DNA of 33,714 nt from an uncultured Pseudohongiella sp. GTDB taxonomy: Bacteria > Pseudomonadota > Gammaproteobacteria > Pseudomonadales > Pseudohongiellaceae. The notes beneath the pieces were generated by a model. It saw only the letters and a list, made by a program, of their open reading frames with translations. It did no database searches and had not been told where the DNA came from. Within the stretch, counting starts at the first letter, position 1. Every line of letters starts with the position of its first letter. The translations under genes were made by a program, and so were the position numbers. The stretch covers positions 1 to 33,714 of the forward strand of contig CACJWK010000025.1 of assembly GCA_902597095.1 (NCBI GenBank). The letters are read 5' to 3'. Of this stretch, positions 8,393 to 17,193 are shown one piece after another.

Positions 8393-8837
8393 CCATCTGC
8401 TCCCAATTACCATAGAGGTCATCATTCCAGAAACTCTGGAAATAAGCGATAGCCGCCAGTTTCTCTTTATCCGAAATCCGGTTGGCGAAAGCCGGCATTT
8501 GGCCTCCAAGAGGGACTCCTCCCTGATTGATCACCTGAAGCAGCACGGACAGAGGGTGGTGCCAGGCGTGCGCCGATCCGTTCAGTGGAGGCGGTGGCAA
8601 TGAACCGTCGTCGAGGCGCTCACGCCAGTCGGCAGTAATACCCTGCGCCTGCGCGCCATGGCACTGAGCACACTCGTCATGGAAAACTCTGCTACCTGTA
8701 TGAACCTGCTCAACCGAATACCAGCGACCGGCAACTGGCGTTCCCTCACCGCCTTCACCGGACTCTAGCGACGGTGCGCATCCCAGCAACAGCGTCACGA
8801 CAGTAACAGCAAACATTGGCCTCAGGTTTCTATCCAT
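8379..8837 (-). CDS. Single-haem c-type cytochrome, predicted lipoprotein
   Basis: The 152-residue protein has a lipoprotein leader (FAVTVVTLLLGC, lipobox LLGC at residues 17-20) and one haem-binding motif CAQCH (about residues 57-61). GGQMPAF later supplies the likely axial methionine, and DKEKLAAIAYFQSFW is the typical C-terminal helix of cytochrome c class I. It would sit on the periplasmic face of a membrane and carry single electrons; its partner enzyme is unknown. It starts 3 bp after sixA and its stop overlaps the chaN-like gene, so the three are one operon. Confidence 0.88.
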   Translation of the reverse strand: MDRNLRPMFAVTVVTLLLGCAPSLESGEGGEGTPVAGRWYSVEQVHTGSRVFHDECAQCHGAQAQGITADWRERLDDGSLPPPPLNGSAHAWHHPLSVLLQVINQGGVPLGGQMPAFANRISDKEKLAAIAYFQSFWNDDLYGNWEQMGGTE

Positions 8838-8840
8838 GAA

Positions 8841-9338
8841 TCAGTCTCCCTTCTTCGGATAATCAAAGTAGACCAATTCGCCCGACGCTTCCTGAATCTC
8901 CTCCCAGTGCTGAACAGGGAATTGCAGCTTAAGCAAACCGCAGGTTGGAATATGATCGATTCGTCCATCGCACACTCCGTTGGCGAACTCGGTGATGGCC
9001 GGATTGTGTCCCACCAGCATGGCCGACTGACAGTGCTCGCCGAGAAGCCCCACTGCTTTCAGAAACATACCGGCACCGGCGAAGTAGAGCTCGGGGTTGC
9101 TGAAGACCTCATCCGGCGGGAAACCTATCTGATCGGCTATCATCTTAGCCGTCGTTTTCGCTCTCAGAGCTGGACTGGTAATCACGCAGCCGACCGTGTC
9201 GCCCCGCTGCCGGAAGCGGGCGGCCATCTTCGAGATGTCCCGCAGACCGCGCTCAGCGAGTGGCCGTTCGAAATCTTTGAGCTCGGGGTCATCCCAGCTG
9301 GATTTTGCATGGCGCAGAAGATACAGCGTTTTCATCAA
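8841..9338 (-). CDS. sixA: Phosphohistidine phosphatase SixA family protein
   Basis: SixA-type histidine phosphatases remove phosphate from phosphohistidine, for example on ArcB or the nitrogen PTS. The 165 residues show the catalytic RHG-like motif as LLRHAKSSWDD (residues 6-16, His about 9), RPLAERGLRD, the second-arginine region VITSPALRAKTTA, and the second catalytic histidine in AMLVGHNPAITEF. Length is normal. Two adjacent ATGs open the frame (MMKTLYLL); the second (9335) leaves the motif equally placed. It is the first gene of the sixA-cytochrome-chaN operon. The substrate is unproven; the family also contains proteins acting on other phosphomolecules. Confidence 0.87.
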   Translation of the reverse strand: MMKTLYLLRHAKSSWDDPELKDFERPLAERGLRDISKMAARFRQRGDTVGCVITSPALRAKTTAKMIADQIGFPPDEVFSNPELYFAGAGMFLKAVGLLGEHCQSAMLVGHNPAITEFANGVCDGRIDHIPTCGLLKLQFPVQHWEEIQEASGELVYFDYPKKGD

Positions 9339-9534
9339 ACTTCGACAATTCCACAGGAATCGGACATAAGCATCATGGCAAAAAACAGCACATGACGCGT
9401 GGGATAGGACAGTATTTTACCCCAGCCAGTCTGAGCGTCTAACGATTTAGGAATCCAGACCGTTAACTACAGGTAATACACCGATTAGGCCGGGTTGGAT
9501 TTTCTCTGACCTATTACCCGGAAAAGGACGCACA

Positions 9535-10275
9535 ATGACAATACACCGATCTCTTTTGGTCCTCCTCGCCTGTATGATGATTTCCAGCACCCTGGCTGCG
9601 CAGGAAGAAGATGCGATACCTCTGACGACCGAAGTGGAACTGGGCGCCGTGAACACCAGCGGCAATACTGACGCACAGAGCATCAATTTCCGGGGGGAGG
9701 TGGACTGGGGGCGAGAACAGTGGGAATACGGCGTCCTAATTGATGGCCTGCGATCGTCACAGAACGGAATTCTGGCCGCTCAGCGCTTTTACTACGTCGG
9801 TAACGCCAATTACCAACTGGATGAAAACTCTTTCATTCAGTCGAGACTCGCTCACGAGGATGATCGTTTCAGCGGCTATGACAGCCAGTCAGATTTCACG
9901 CTCAGCTATGGCCGAAGCCTGCTGGGCGCGCGCCCGAACATGAGCCTTACCTACGAAGCTGGTATCGGCTACCGGATCAGTCGCATCAAGGAACGCCTCA
10001 GCCAGATCAATTTCAATGACTTTGACGAAGCCATGTTCAGACTGGCCGGAGAATATGAATGGGATCTGTCAGAATCCGCGCAATTCGAGCAAACCTTGAG
10101 CTTGGAAACAGGTCTCGAAACCAGCATTTTCCGGTCTGAAAGCAGCATTGAAGCCCAAATCCTCGATAACCTCGCGCTGAGGTTTTCGATATTTGCCAAG
10201 CATCAGACGATTGTTCCGGCCGGCCGCAAAAATACCGACACAGAGACTGCTGTCACTTTCGTTATGAATTTTTAG
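9535..10275 (+). CDS. DUF481 family outer-membrane beta-barrel protein
   Basis: The 246 residues have a signal peptide (HRSLLVLLACMMISSTLA, cut near AQEED) followed by alternating beta-strands typical of DUF481 (YdiY-like, 'salt-induced outer membrane protein'): VELGAVNTSGNTDAQSINF, then GILAAQRFYYVGNANYQL, ENSFIQSRLAHEDDRFSGYD and a C-terminus ending in phenylalanine (TAVTFVMNF), the usual signal for outer-membrane assembly. AAGGA lies about 8 bp before the ATG at 9535. Function of the family is not established. It diverges from sixA across 196 bp that should hold both promoters. Confidence 0.87.
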   Translation: MTIHRSLLVLLACMMISSTLAAQEEDAIPLTTEVELGAVNTSGNTDAQSINFRGEVDWGREQWEYGVLIDGLRSSQNGILAAQRFYYVGNANYQLDENSFIQSRLAHEDDRFSGYDSQSDFTLSYGRSLLGARPNMSLTYEAGIGYRISRIKERLSQINFNDFDEAMFRLAGEYEWDLSESAQFEQTLSLETGLETSIFRSESSIEAQILDNLALRFSIFAKHQTIVPAGRKNTDTETAVTFVMNF

Positions 10276-10432
10276 TCAGCCGCGTCTGATTCTGGACGCC
10301 AGATGCTGGCGCTGAGGACCGGAGACGTTTCTGGGTCAATCCCGATGCGCTCGGAACCCCCCCCTCACTTCGGGGCCGATCCCGCAGCACCAAGCATTGT
10401 GCGAAGACCCTCGGGGGATTATTCTGCAGGGC

Positions 10433-11002
10433 ATGGCTCAGTTGAAGATACCCGCCCGTTTACCGACTCTCATTTTTGCCCTATCGATGTTAGTCACGCA
10501 GAATCTGCACGCAGATCAGAACGACGAACGGCTGAACGGATTGTTCGAGCAACTGTCACTCGTCAGTAATCCGGTGGTGCTGCGCGCGACAGAAAGCCAG
10601 ATTTGGGCCATTTGGCTTGAACATGAGAACGCAGATGTTCAACAGCTGCTGACACTCGGCACCGAAGCCATGAATCGTCGCCAATTCCCGAAAGCGCTGC
10701 TGATTTTCAACCAGATTGTGGAGAATTTCCCGAATTTTGCGGAAGGCTGGAACAAACGTGCGACACTCTACTTCCTGGTCGGCAATACCGACGCCTCGAT
10801 CGAAGACATCAAGAGAACCCTGAAACTCGAGCCGCGCCACTTCGGTGCCCTGTCCGGGCTGGGCCTGGTTTATCTGCAGCAAGGCAAGCTCGCGCTGGCC
10901 GAGGAGGCTTTTCAACAGCTCATCACGGTACATCCCAACAGTCCTTTCGCACAGGAAAATTTGCGCCTGGTGAAAGAACAGCGCGCTGTGAACGTGATTT
11001 AA
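10433..11002 (+). CDS. Exported tetratricopeptide-repeat protein
   Basis: From the ATG at 10433 the 189-residue product has a signal peptide (LPTLIFALSMLVTQNLHA) and then at least three TPR units: VQQLLTLGTEAMNRRQFPKA, FAEGWNKRATLYFLVGNTD and FGALSGLGLVYLQQGKLA, with the conserved G, Y and A spacing. An upstream open start at 10397 would add 12 residues without a leader function. TPR proteins are scaffolds; the partner is unknown. The gene follows DUF481 by 157 bp on the same strand and ends at a strong terminator. Confidence 0.82.
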   Translation: MAQLKIPARLPTLIFALSMLVTQNLHADQNDERLNGLFEQLSLVSNPVVLRATESQIWAIWLEHENADVQQLLTLGTEAMNRRQFPKALLIFNQIVENFPNFAEGWNKRATLYFLVGNTDASIEDIKRTLKLEPRHFGALSGLGLVYLQQGKLALAEEAFQQLITVHPNSPFAQENLRLVKEQRAVNVI

Positions 11003-11033
11003 ACCCGGCGCAGGCTCTGACAAACACCAGCCG

Positions 11034-11061
11034 AAAAAAGGATGCTTTCGCATCCTTTTTT
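11034..11061. terminator. Bidirectional intrinsic terminator
   Basis: A 12-bp perfect stem (11034-11045 with 11050-11061) closes a 4-base loop, with six A on one flank and six T on the other. The core GGATGC/GCATCC plus the U-tract works in both directions and separates the convergent TPR and lipoprotein genes. Confidence 0.93.
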
Positions 11062-11075
11062 CCGACCGGCCGCAA

Positions 11076-11438
11076 TTACTGCGCCCGGGTTCCAGTCACA
11101 GCGAACGCGCCAAAGTCACTGCCAAATTCGCCGGATACCGAGTCTCCCTCAACTGTGCCGGAAAAGTCTAGGACCAGAGTCTGACCCTGCGCATCGACTT
11201 CTGCTGAGAAAGAGACTGAATTACCGTCATACATGACGCCGTCAATCGGCGCCTCACCCAGCTGATCCGAACCCATCATGCCGGTACCGTCCGCATTCAG
11301 AGTCAAGGTTGCGGGCAAAGCCCCCAGTGGCGTGTTCATCTCGACGTTCCAGACCCCGACAGCCGGTGGCGTCGAAGCAGCGCAACCGACCAATACGAGC
11401 AAGGTAACTGCGAACCATCCGTTCAATATTTTCTTCAT
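11076..11438 (-). CDS. Small predicted lipoprotein, beta-rich
   Basis: The 120-residue product begins MKKILNGWFAVTLLVLVGCA, a clear lipoprotein leader with lipobox LVGC (Cys at 19). The mature part is short, rich in Thr, Gly and Asp, and reads as paired strands (ATLTLNADGTG, then SVSFSAEVDAQGQTLVLDFS), reminiscent of lipocalin-like or DUF-type periplasmic domains. An upstream start at 11495 would bury the leader, so I use the ATG at 11438, with AGGG about 10 bp upstream. I do not recognise a specific family. Confidence 0.72.
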   Translation of the reverse strand: MKKILNGWFAVTLLVLVGCAASTPPAVGVWNVEMNTPLGALPATLTLNADGTGMMGSDQLGEAPIDGVMYDGNSVSFSAEVDAQGQTLVLDFSGTVEGDSVSGEFGSDFGAFAVTGTRAQ

Positions 11439-11640
11439 ACCATAAAACCCTTTTTCTATCAGACACAGAGAATAACAACGAAAGCCTGGAGTCACCCGAT
11501 TAACAGTTAATGCGCATACCCCGCTCCTGAGTCTTGGAGCTGCTTTAATTGCGGCTAATCTAAACCCATTGTCCTGTAAATCGCGCGTCAGTCAACCTCA
11601 ATGCGCCGCCCGGGTCGACGATCGGTACGAAATTTGCGTT

Positions 11641-12513
11641 CTATGGAATTTCCCAGACCGCCAGCCAAAGCCGCTCTTCCAATTCAAACCCCAGTTCCCC
11701 GGTAACGACTCTTTCGAGGCCAACCACATGAGCGGCGCCGCAGAACAAACTGTTAGTGCGCGCCTGACCTTGCTCAAGCACATCCCTCAGCGCTGAGAGA
11801 GCCGCCTCATTCCGGTCGTCCAGGTGTGTTAATTGCGATTCCATGGCCGGATCGATCGCAATGCTGCCACTTCGGCCCTGCTCTTTCCCCGGTAAATATT
11901 TGACAGCCTGACTCCGATCTTCAGATCTCAGCGCACTTAGCAGAGCCATGGTGGTGAACGAGCTTGCCGGTAAATTCTCTCTGATTCTCGCCTGCTGCTC
12001 ACTGGCCAGCTGAGCAGAGGCCATGGCGACAAACAGCGTGAAGAGATTTTCCTGTTGGGCCGCCATAATCGCCTGCAGTTCGCTAACACTCAGATCAGCG
12101 TGCCGAAGGTTGCTTGCACCATAGGCGATCTCATCGAGTTGTAAGCGAAGTCCGAGCAAGCTTGCAGCAGTGACCTGCAGCCATCCAACTGCCGACAGTC
12201 CGCTTTCTGACATACCCCGCGTGGAATCAGGACTGTTGCCATCCGTCACCAGCTCTTGGAGCACCAAATCCCTGGCGGCAAAATAGGCGTTCAGCTTGTC
12301 ATAGTAGCGCTTGTCCGCAACATGCACGGCCGCTACCAGATCAAACTCGACTCCGTAATCGCTGCGATAGCGGCTCACTGAGGTCTGCAAACTGCCGTGC
12401 CAGTCCTGCGGCGCTTCTGCAAATCGGATGAACTGCGCCTTGGAAACGGTGGGAGCGCACGCAATCATCAGCGCCAGGATCACCAACAGCTGGCGCGGCC
12501 TGACTGTATTCAT
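11641..12513 (-). CDS. TraB/TIKI-like exported protein
   Basis: The 290 residues start with a signal peptide (LLVILALMIACAPTVSKA). Near residue 60 is DLVAAVHVADKRYYDKLNAY followed by LVLQELVT. This matches the TraB/PrgY/TIKI superfamily pattern of an early histidine in a strand, then a Tyr-rich helix and a D/E-containing strand. The C-terminal FCGAAHVVGLERVV supplies the second characteristic Gly-x-x-His block. TIKI members are metalloproteases of the EreA/ChaN-like fold, but bacterial functions are mostly unknown, and divergence in the middle means catalytic competence cannot be judged. It lies 39 bp downstream of the iron-ADH-type gene and may be co-transcribed with it. Confidence 0.68.
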   Translation of the reverse strand: MNTVRPRQLLVILALMIACAPTVSKAQFIRFAEAPQDWHGSLQTSVSRYRSDYGVEFDLVAAVHVADKRYYDKLNAYFAARDLVLQELVTDGNSPDSTRGMSESGLSAVGWLQVTAASLLGLRLQLDEIAYGASNLRHADLSVSELQAIMAAQQENLFTLFVAMASAQLASEQQARIRENLPASSFTTMALLSALRSEDRSQAVKYLPGKEQGRSGSIAIDPAMESQLTHLDDRNEAALSALRDVLEQGQARTNSLFCGAAHVVGLERVVTGELGFELEERLWLAVWEIP

Positions 12514-12552
12514 AGATGCGGTTTCGAATTTTTATTGGGTGGTCACGGGTGC

Positions 12553-13722
12553 CTACCAGGCGATCTCCAGTATGGCGCTCACATCAGCAGCACTGACTAT
12601 CGGGCGGGGATTCTTGCGCACCACAGGATGAGCGTAGGCGCGCTCGGCAATCTGCTGTAGCAGATGTCGGGAAACGTCGAGCTGCCGCAGGCTAGTGGGC
12701 AGGCCCAGTTCGCTGATCAGCGTCTTTACCACCACATGAGCATCCTGTGAGCCTTGGCCCATGGCGTCTGTAATAGCGCGGCTCTTCTCACCGAGGACGG
12801 TGGCATTCCACTCGAGCACCGCGGGCAACATGACGCACGAGGTATAGCCATGCGGAATGGCGCACATGGCACCGAGTATGTAACCGATTCCGTGACTCGC
12901 TCCGTGGGGAACTGACCCGAGGCCGCAACATGCCAGCCAGACGGCTTGCTGATTCAGATTGACCGCGCCTAGATCGCCCTGAGAGAGACTCGCCGCCGGT
13001 AAGGACTGGCTGAACAGAGTGATGGCATGCAAAAAATGACCGTCAAGATAGGCTGAGCTCTGGCCGGAACAGAGACCCTCTATTGCATGATCCAATGACC
13101 GTATGGCAGTCGATAACCAGAGCCAGGACGGCGTGTGCCCGGCCAGTTCCGGATCGTAAACAACTGCCTGAGGGCAAAGCCGGGGGCCTCGATAGCCCTC
13201 TTTACTACCCGAGCTGCTGTTTAGTACACCCGCTGAGTTGCTAAATTCGGCGCCGGAGAGCGTGGTAGGAATGGCAAGCTGACGAATCTTGTCGGTGCTG
13301 GAGAAAAGTCGAAAATCACCGTGCTTCGTCCCCTTACTGCCGTTGCTCTGCTGCGCGTATTCTAGGATTTCTGATTCGTGCTTGAGACCCTGCTCGATTG
13401 CCAGCTGAACAAATTTGCCGGCGTCGATTACCGAACCCCCGCCGACGCTGATGATGACATCGGCTCCGCTCTCCCTGACCTGATCAAGCAGCTCCAGCGC
13501 ATCTTCACGAGGCGTGTGCGACCGAATAGCCTTGTTGAAACCGGCCAGTTCAACCGGGAGGGCCTGTCGCAAGGCACTGAGGTCACCGGTCTTTTCAGCC
13601 AGAGTCCGGGAGGCAACCACAAACGGCCGCTGGTAATTCAGGTCGCACAAAAGCTGCGGCAGGGCTGCTGTTGCCGCTTCGTTAAAAATGACCTTCTCTA
13701 GCGCGCTGTATGCAAATTCCAT
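12553..13722 (-). CDS. Iron-ADH superfamily NAD(P)-dependent dehydrogenase/reductase
   Basis: The 389-residue protein has the group III (iron-containing) alcohol dehydrogenase layout: an N-terminal Rossmann-like half with ADVIISVGGGSVIDAGK (about residues 90-106) binding the cofactor, AIPTTLSGAEFS, and an all-helical C-terminal half. Metal-site histidines are seen in SLDHAIEG, GASHGIGYILG and AIPHGYTSC. The position four residues before the first histidine, an Asp in FucO-type enzymes, reads Arg here (IRSLDH), as expected of the maleylacetate-reductase side of the family, which need not bind iron. Substrate is unknown. It diverges from the molybdo-hydroxylase operon over 137 bp, suggesting a shared catabolic theme. 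Confidence 0.87.
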   Translation of the reverse strand: MEFAYSALEKVIFNEAATAALPQLLCDLNYQRPFVVASRTLAEKTGDLSALRQALPVELAGFNKAIRSHTPREDALELLDQVRESGADVIISVGGGSVIDAGKFVQLAIEQGLKHESEILEYAQQSNGSKGTKHGDFRLFSSTDKIRQLAIPTTLSGAEFSNSAGVLNSSSGSKEGYRGPRLCPQAVVYDPELAGHTPSWLWLSTAIRSLDHAIEGLCSGQSSAYLDGHFLHAITLFSQSLPAASLSQGDLGAVNLNQQAVWLACCGLGSVPHGASHGIGYILGAMCAIPHGYTSCVMLPAVLEWNATVLGEKSRAITDAMGQGSQDAHVVVKTLISELGLPTSLRQLDVSRHLLQQIAERAYAHPVVRKNPRPIVSAADVSAILEIAW

Positions 13723-13810
13723 GGCTCAGGGTAGCGACCGATCCGTAGCAGTGAGTCCGAATATTCCCAGTGTATGCTGAGAAACAGCCGCCTTGCACGT
13801 CGAAATAGTC

Positions 13811-13828
13811 TAACGCGCGCGTTACAAT
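13811..13828. promoter_or_regulatory. 14-bp perfect palindrome with adjoining -10-like box
   Basis: TAACGCGCGCGTTA (13811-13824) is an exact palindrome, and its right end merges into TACAAT (13823-13828), a good -10 hexamer reading toward the molybdo-hydroxylase genes. No well-spaced -35 was found (TTGCAC at 13793 is too far), which would suit an activator- or repressor-controlled promoter. The regulator is unknown. Confidence 0.4.
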
Positions 13829-13859
13829 CTCCGGATCTTTGAACGGGGAATGTCTGCAC

Positions 13860-14330
13860 ATGGTGACTCTGAAAATAAACGGCACTGAATACACTCTCGA
13901 CGTCGAATCGGAAATGCCGCTGTTATGGGCGTTGCGGGATGAGCTCGGACTCACGGGAACCAAATTTGGCTGCGGCGTGGCTTCCTGTGGCGCCTGCACC
14001 GTGCAGGTGAATGGCAATCCGGTAAGAAGCTGTGTCATGCCTGTTTCGGCTGTACAGGGGCAGGAAATCACCACTATCGAAGGGCTTGCCGAATCATCAC
14101 TGGCGCAATACGAACCGGGGGATCTGAATGCCGTACAGAAAGCGTGGATTGATCATCAGGTTCCCCAATGCGGCTACTGCCAGTCAGGCATGATCATGGC
14201 CGTGTCATCTCTGTTGGCAGCTAATCCTAATCCTAGCGATGCGGAAATTGATGCGAGCATCAACAATGTCTGCCGCTGTGGCTCCTATCCACGCGTGCGA
14301 AAAGCGATTCGCGCAATCGCCAACACCTAG
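13860..14330 (+). CDS. (2Fe-2S) subunit of isoquinoline-1-oxidoreductase-type molybdo-hydroxylase
   Basis: This 156-residue small subunit carries two [2Fe-2S] clusters. The plant-ferredoxin-type site is FGCGVASCGACTV (about 40-52) with a further Cys in RSCVMP (about 60). The second, alpha-helical site is QCGYCQSGMIM (about 101-111) and NVCRCGSYPRV (about 138-148). All eight cysteines expected for the family are present. I start at ATG 13860 (MVTLKING), the family N-terminus; a TTG at 13839 would add seven residues. It precedes the large subunit by 17 bp. No FAD subunit is adjacent, as in isoquinoline and aldehyde-type enzymes that pass electrons to cytochrome c or quinones. Confidence 0.93.
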   Translation: MVTLKINGTEYTLDVESEMPLLWALRDELGLTGTKFGCGVASCGACTVQVNGNPVRSCVMPVSAVQGQEITTIEGLAESSLAQYEPGDLNAVQKAWIDHQVPQCGYCQSGMIMAVSSLLAANPNPSDAEIDASINNVCRCGSYPRVRKAIRAIANT

Positions 14331-14347
14331 GCCGGAGGGGAGCACCC

Positions 14348-16564
14348 ATGAAAATCTCAAGACGCCGGTTCATTCTTTCATCAGCTGTGGTCGGCGGCGG
14401 CCTGGCTATTGGCTATGCCGCCACGAGACCCAGTGATCATCGAATTGCCAATGACACACTCGCCGAGGGCTCGGCCAGATACCTCACCTCGTTTTTGAAA
14501 ATAGACCCTGACAACCGGGTAACCGTCTATGTGAATCATTCCGAGATGGGTCAGGGCAGTCACACCGCACTGGCCATGATGGCTGCAGATGAGCTGGATG
14601 CGGCCTGGGAGCAGGTCAGAATAGAACAGGCACCGGCAACCGACCTGTACGCAGCCGGAGACATGGCGATCGGCTTCGCAGGTGAGCTTGGCGTCCCCTC
14701 ATTTCTGATGCCGCTGATTGAAACCAGTGCGATGAAAATTGCGCAAATTGGCAATCTGCAAACCACCGGAGGCAGTGCGTCCATTCGTTTTACCGGCCAG
14801 CTCGGAATGCGCGTCGCCGGCGCAGCGGCCCGTGAAATGCTGATTCAATGCGCAGCAGAGCGCTGGGGCGTTCCGGCCGACGAGTGCACCACGGCTCTCA
14901 GTTATGTTCATCATAATGCCAGCGGGCAATCATCAAGTTACGGCGAACTGGCAGATGCGGCGGCCAGGCTGGAACCGCCTGAGGCGCCCACTCTCAAGGA
15001 GCGCACGCAATTCAACATCATGGGCAGAGCCTTGTCGCGCGTCGATATCCCCGCAAAGGTGAACGGCAGTGCCTTCTATGGCCTGGATTACAAAACAGAC
15101 GACATGTTATTCGCCGCAATCAGGCTGGCCCCGGTGTTCGGTACCAAGCTGGTCTCAGTTGATGCGACTGAGGCTCTCAAGCGAAGGGGGGTTAAAAAAG
15201 TCATCGAGCTGGAAGATTCTGTCGCTGTTGTAGCCGACAACTACTGGCGCGCGAAAGAAGCCCTGAAGGAAGTGTCAGCCGAGTTTGAGCGTTCTGACAA
15301 CGATTCAGTTTCCAGCGCAGACATTGCAGCACGCTTTGACGAGGAACTGACCCGCAGTGAAGGCAGTAAGGATTTTGAAGCCGGGGACGCAGAGGCAAGC
15401 ATCACTCAGGCTAGTGAAATAGTCGAGGCCAGCTATCGAGTCCCCTATCTGGCCCATGCCCCGATGGAGCCGATGAACTGCACAGTGCACATTCAAAACG
15501 GTCGCGCTGATGTCTGGACCAGCACCCAAGACCCGCTTGCCGTGCGCGGCCGGGTGGCCTCGGTTGCCGGGCTGAATGAACGCGTAGTAACACATCATCC
15601 GAGCTACTTGGGAGGCGGATTCGGTCGCCGCCTGCCCTTCAACTGGAACGTCATTGACCATGCCACGAGAATTGCCATGCAGTTCAGCGTTCCGGTAAAG
15701 ACCGTGTTCAGCCGTGAAGACGACATGCAGCAGGACTATTATCGCCCGGCGGTAACTTCCAATTTCAAAGCAGGCCTGGACGCTAACGGCAACATTTTAG
15801 CGTGGCATAACAGATACACAGGTCCAATCCAGACTCCGGGGGCAGCCCACATTCCCTACGCCGTCGACCACCAATCGATCAGAGTCGTCGACGGAGATAC
15901 CCATGTGCCAATTGCCGCCTGGCGCAGCGTGGATCACTCACAGCATACGTTTTTTACTGAGTCATTCATTGATGAACTGGCCCATCGCGCGGGAACCAAT
16001 CCCTTTCAGTTCCGTATGGAACTCCTCCACAAACATCCACGACATCAGCAGGTTTTGCAGGTCGCAGCGGAAGCCGCAGGGTATGGCAGAAACCTGCCCG
16101 AAGGTCGTGCCTTGGGCACGGCGGTGCAGGAAAGTTTCGGCAGTATCTGCGCCGAGATTGCCGAAGTCTCCATTGGATCGGATGGCAAGCCCGTTGTGCA
16201 CAAAGTCACGGCGGCGATTGATTGTGGCTGGGTGGTCAATCCGGACACGGCCAAGGCCCAGATAGAATCTGGCGTCATTTTTGGCCTCACCGCCGCGATG
16301 TACGGCGAAATCACGATAAAGGAAGGTCGGGTCAGTCAGAATAACTTCTCTGATTATGAGATGGTCCGAATGGCAACTTCGCCGGAAATCGATGTGCACC
16401 TGATCGAGTCAGGAGCCAGCCTCGGTGGACTAGGTGAACCTGCAACGCCTCCGATCGCCGCGGCGGTCACGAATGCAATTTATATTCTGACGGGCCAGCG
16501 AATCAGGGAGCTTCCTCTCAGCAAACACAGTTTCAGGCAAAACAGCACGCTGGCCAATGCGTAA
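14348..16564 (+). CDS. Molybdopterin-binding large subunit, isoquinoline-1-oxidoreductase (IorB) type, TAT-exported
   Basis: This subunit hydroxylates N-heterocycles or oxidises aldehydes at a molybdopterin centre. The 738 residues start with a twin-arginine leader (SRRRFILSSAVVGGG). Known landmarks follow: VNHSEMGQGSHTALAMMAAD (about 60-80), a second domain opening GRALSRVDIPAKVNGSAFYG, LAHAPMEPMNCTV, YLGGGFGRRL (about 422) and near the end the catalytic-glutamate motif GGLGEPATPP. GGAGGGGA-like RBS bases (GGAGGGG) lie about 6 bp before the ATG at 14348. The length fits the IorB group. The substrate cannot be read from sequence; electrons probably go to a periplasmic cytochrome. The protein is likely folded with cofactor in the cytoplasm before export. 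Confidence 0.93.
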   Translation: MKISRRRFILSSAVVGGGLAIGYAATRPSDHRIANDTLAEGSARYLTSFLKIDPDNRVTVYVNHSEMGQGSHTALAMMAADELDAAWEQVRIEQAPATDLYAAGDMAIGFAGELGVPSFLMPLIETSAMKIAQIGNLQTTGGSASIRFTGQLGMRVAGAAAREMLIQCAAERWGVPADECTTALSYVHHNASGQSSSYGELADAAARLEPPEAPTLKERTQFNIMGRALSRVDIPAKVNGSAFYGLDYKTDDMLFAAIRLAPVFGTKLVSVDATEALKRRGVKKVIELEDSVAVVADNYWRAKEALKEVSAEFERSDNDSVSSADIAARFDEELTRSEGSKDFEAGDAEASITQASEIVEASYRVPYLAHAPMEPMNCTVHIQNGRADVWTSTQDPLAVRGRVASVAGLNERVVTHHPSYLGGGFGRRLPFNWNVIDHATRIAMQFSVPVKTVFSREDDMQQDYYRPAVTSNFKAGLDANGNILAWHNRYTGPIQTPGAAHIPYAVDHQSIRVVDGDTHVPIAAWRSVDHSQHTFFTESFIDELAHRAGTNPFQFRMELLHKHPRHQQVLQVAAEAAGYGRNLPEGRALGTAVQESFGSICAEIAEVSIGSDGKPVVHKVTAAIDCGWVVNPDTAKAQIESGVIFGLTAAMYGEITIKEGRVSQNNFSDYEMVRMATSPEIDVHLIESGASLGGLGEPATPPIAAAVTNAIYILTGQRIRELPLSKHSFRQNSTLANA

Positions 16565-17132
16565 CAGGCACATGCCCCTTCTCGTTATTGGCCTGCTGCT
16601 GTTTTTTATCCCACACCTGCTGCGCGAGACGGGGTTACGCGATCGCGTAGTTGTCAAACTGCCTTCAGAGGCTGCCTATAAAGGCACCTTCAGCCTTGCA
16701 ACTGCCTTCGGTCTAGGACTGATTGTGCTGGGCAAAAGCCAGGCCACTTTTTTCATGGTTTGGCAGCCGCCATTCGAGTGGCGTGTGGTCAGTCACTTTC
16801 TGATGTTGCCGGGGATAATCCTGGTGACCGCCGGCAATATCCCTCTCTCTCACCTCGCTGCAGTAACCCGCAATCCCATGCTTTTGGGCGTAGGATTCTG
16901 GGGGCTTGCGCATCTCTGGTCAAATGGCGATCTCGCTTCAATTCTGCTATTCGGCAGCTTCGCGATATGGAGCATGCTAAAATTTGTCAAGGTGTGGGGA
17001 ACCGCGAGGCCTGTCTCGCGTGCCCCGGGTATTGTTTGGGATGCGATAGCGATTCTGCTTGGATCGCTCTTGTACGCCCTGGTGACGCTATTTCATGGAC
17101 ACCTGTTTGGCGTGGGATTGAACTTTGCTTGA
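16557..17132 (+). CDS. NnrU-family integral membrane protein
   Basis: The 191 residues contain about five membrane segments (LLVIGLLLFFIPHLL, FSLATAFGLGLIVLG, FLMLPGIILVTAGNIPL, LLFGSFAIWSML and IAILLGSLLYALVTLFHGHL). The family signature is TRNPMLLGVGFWGLAHLWSNGDLASILLFG, which reads as the NnrU block R-x-P-M-L-x-G-x-x-x-W-x-x-A-H-x-x-x-N-G-D. NnrU was named from denitrifier clusters, yet the family is widespread without denitrification and relates to isoprenylcysteine-methyltransferase-like folds. The start overlaps the end of the molybdoenzyme gene by 8 bp; an internal ATG at 16572 is an alternative. No other denitrification gene is in the window. Confidence 0.88.
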   Translation: MRNRHMPLLVIGLLLFFIPHLLRETGLRDRVVVKLPSEAAYKGTFSLATAFGLGLIVLGKSQATFFMVWQPPFEWRVVSHFLMLPGIILVTAGNIPLSHLAAVTRNPMLLGVGFWGLAHLWSNGDLASILLFGSFAIWSMLKFVKVWGTARPVSRAPGIVWDAIAILLGSLLYALVTLFHGHLFGVGLNFA

Positions 17133-17193
17133 GCCAATTCAGAGATTACTTCAGACGCGAACGCTGCATTCTGCCCGATTAGACGGCCGGGCA

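Noticed and set aside
10297-10311. Perfect CGCCAG/CTGGCG hairpin after the DUF481 gene
   Set aside because: There is no T-run and the loop is only three bases, so it is not convincing as an intrinsic terminator.
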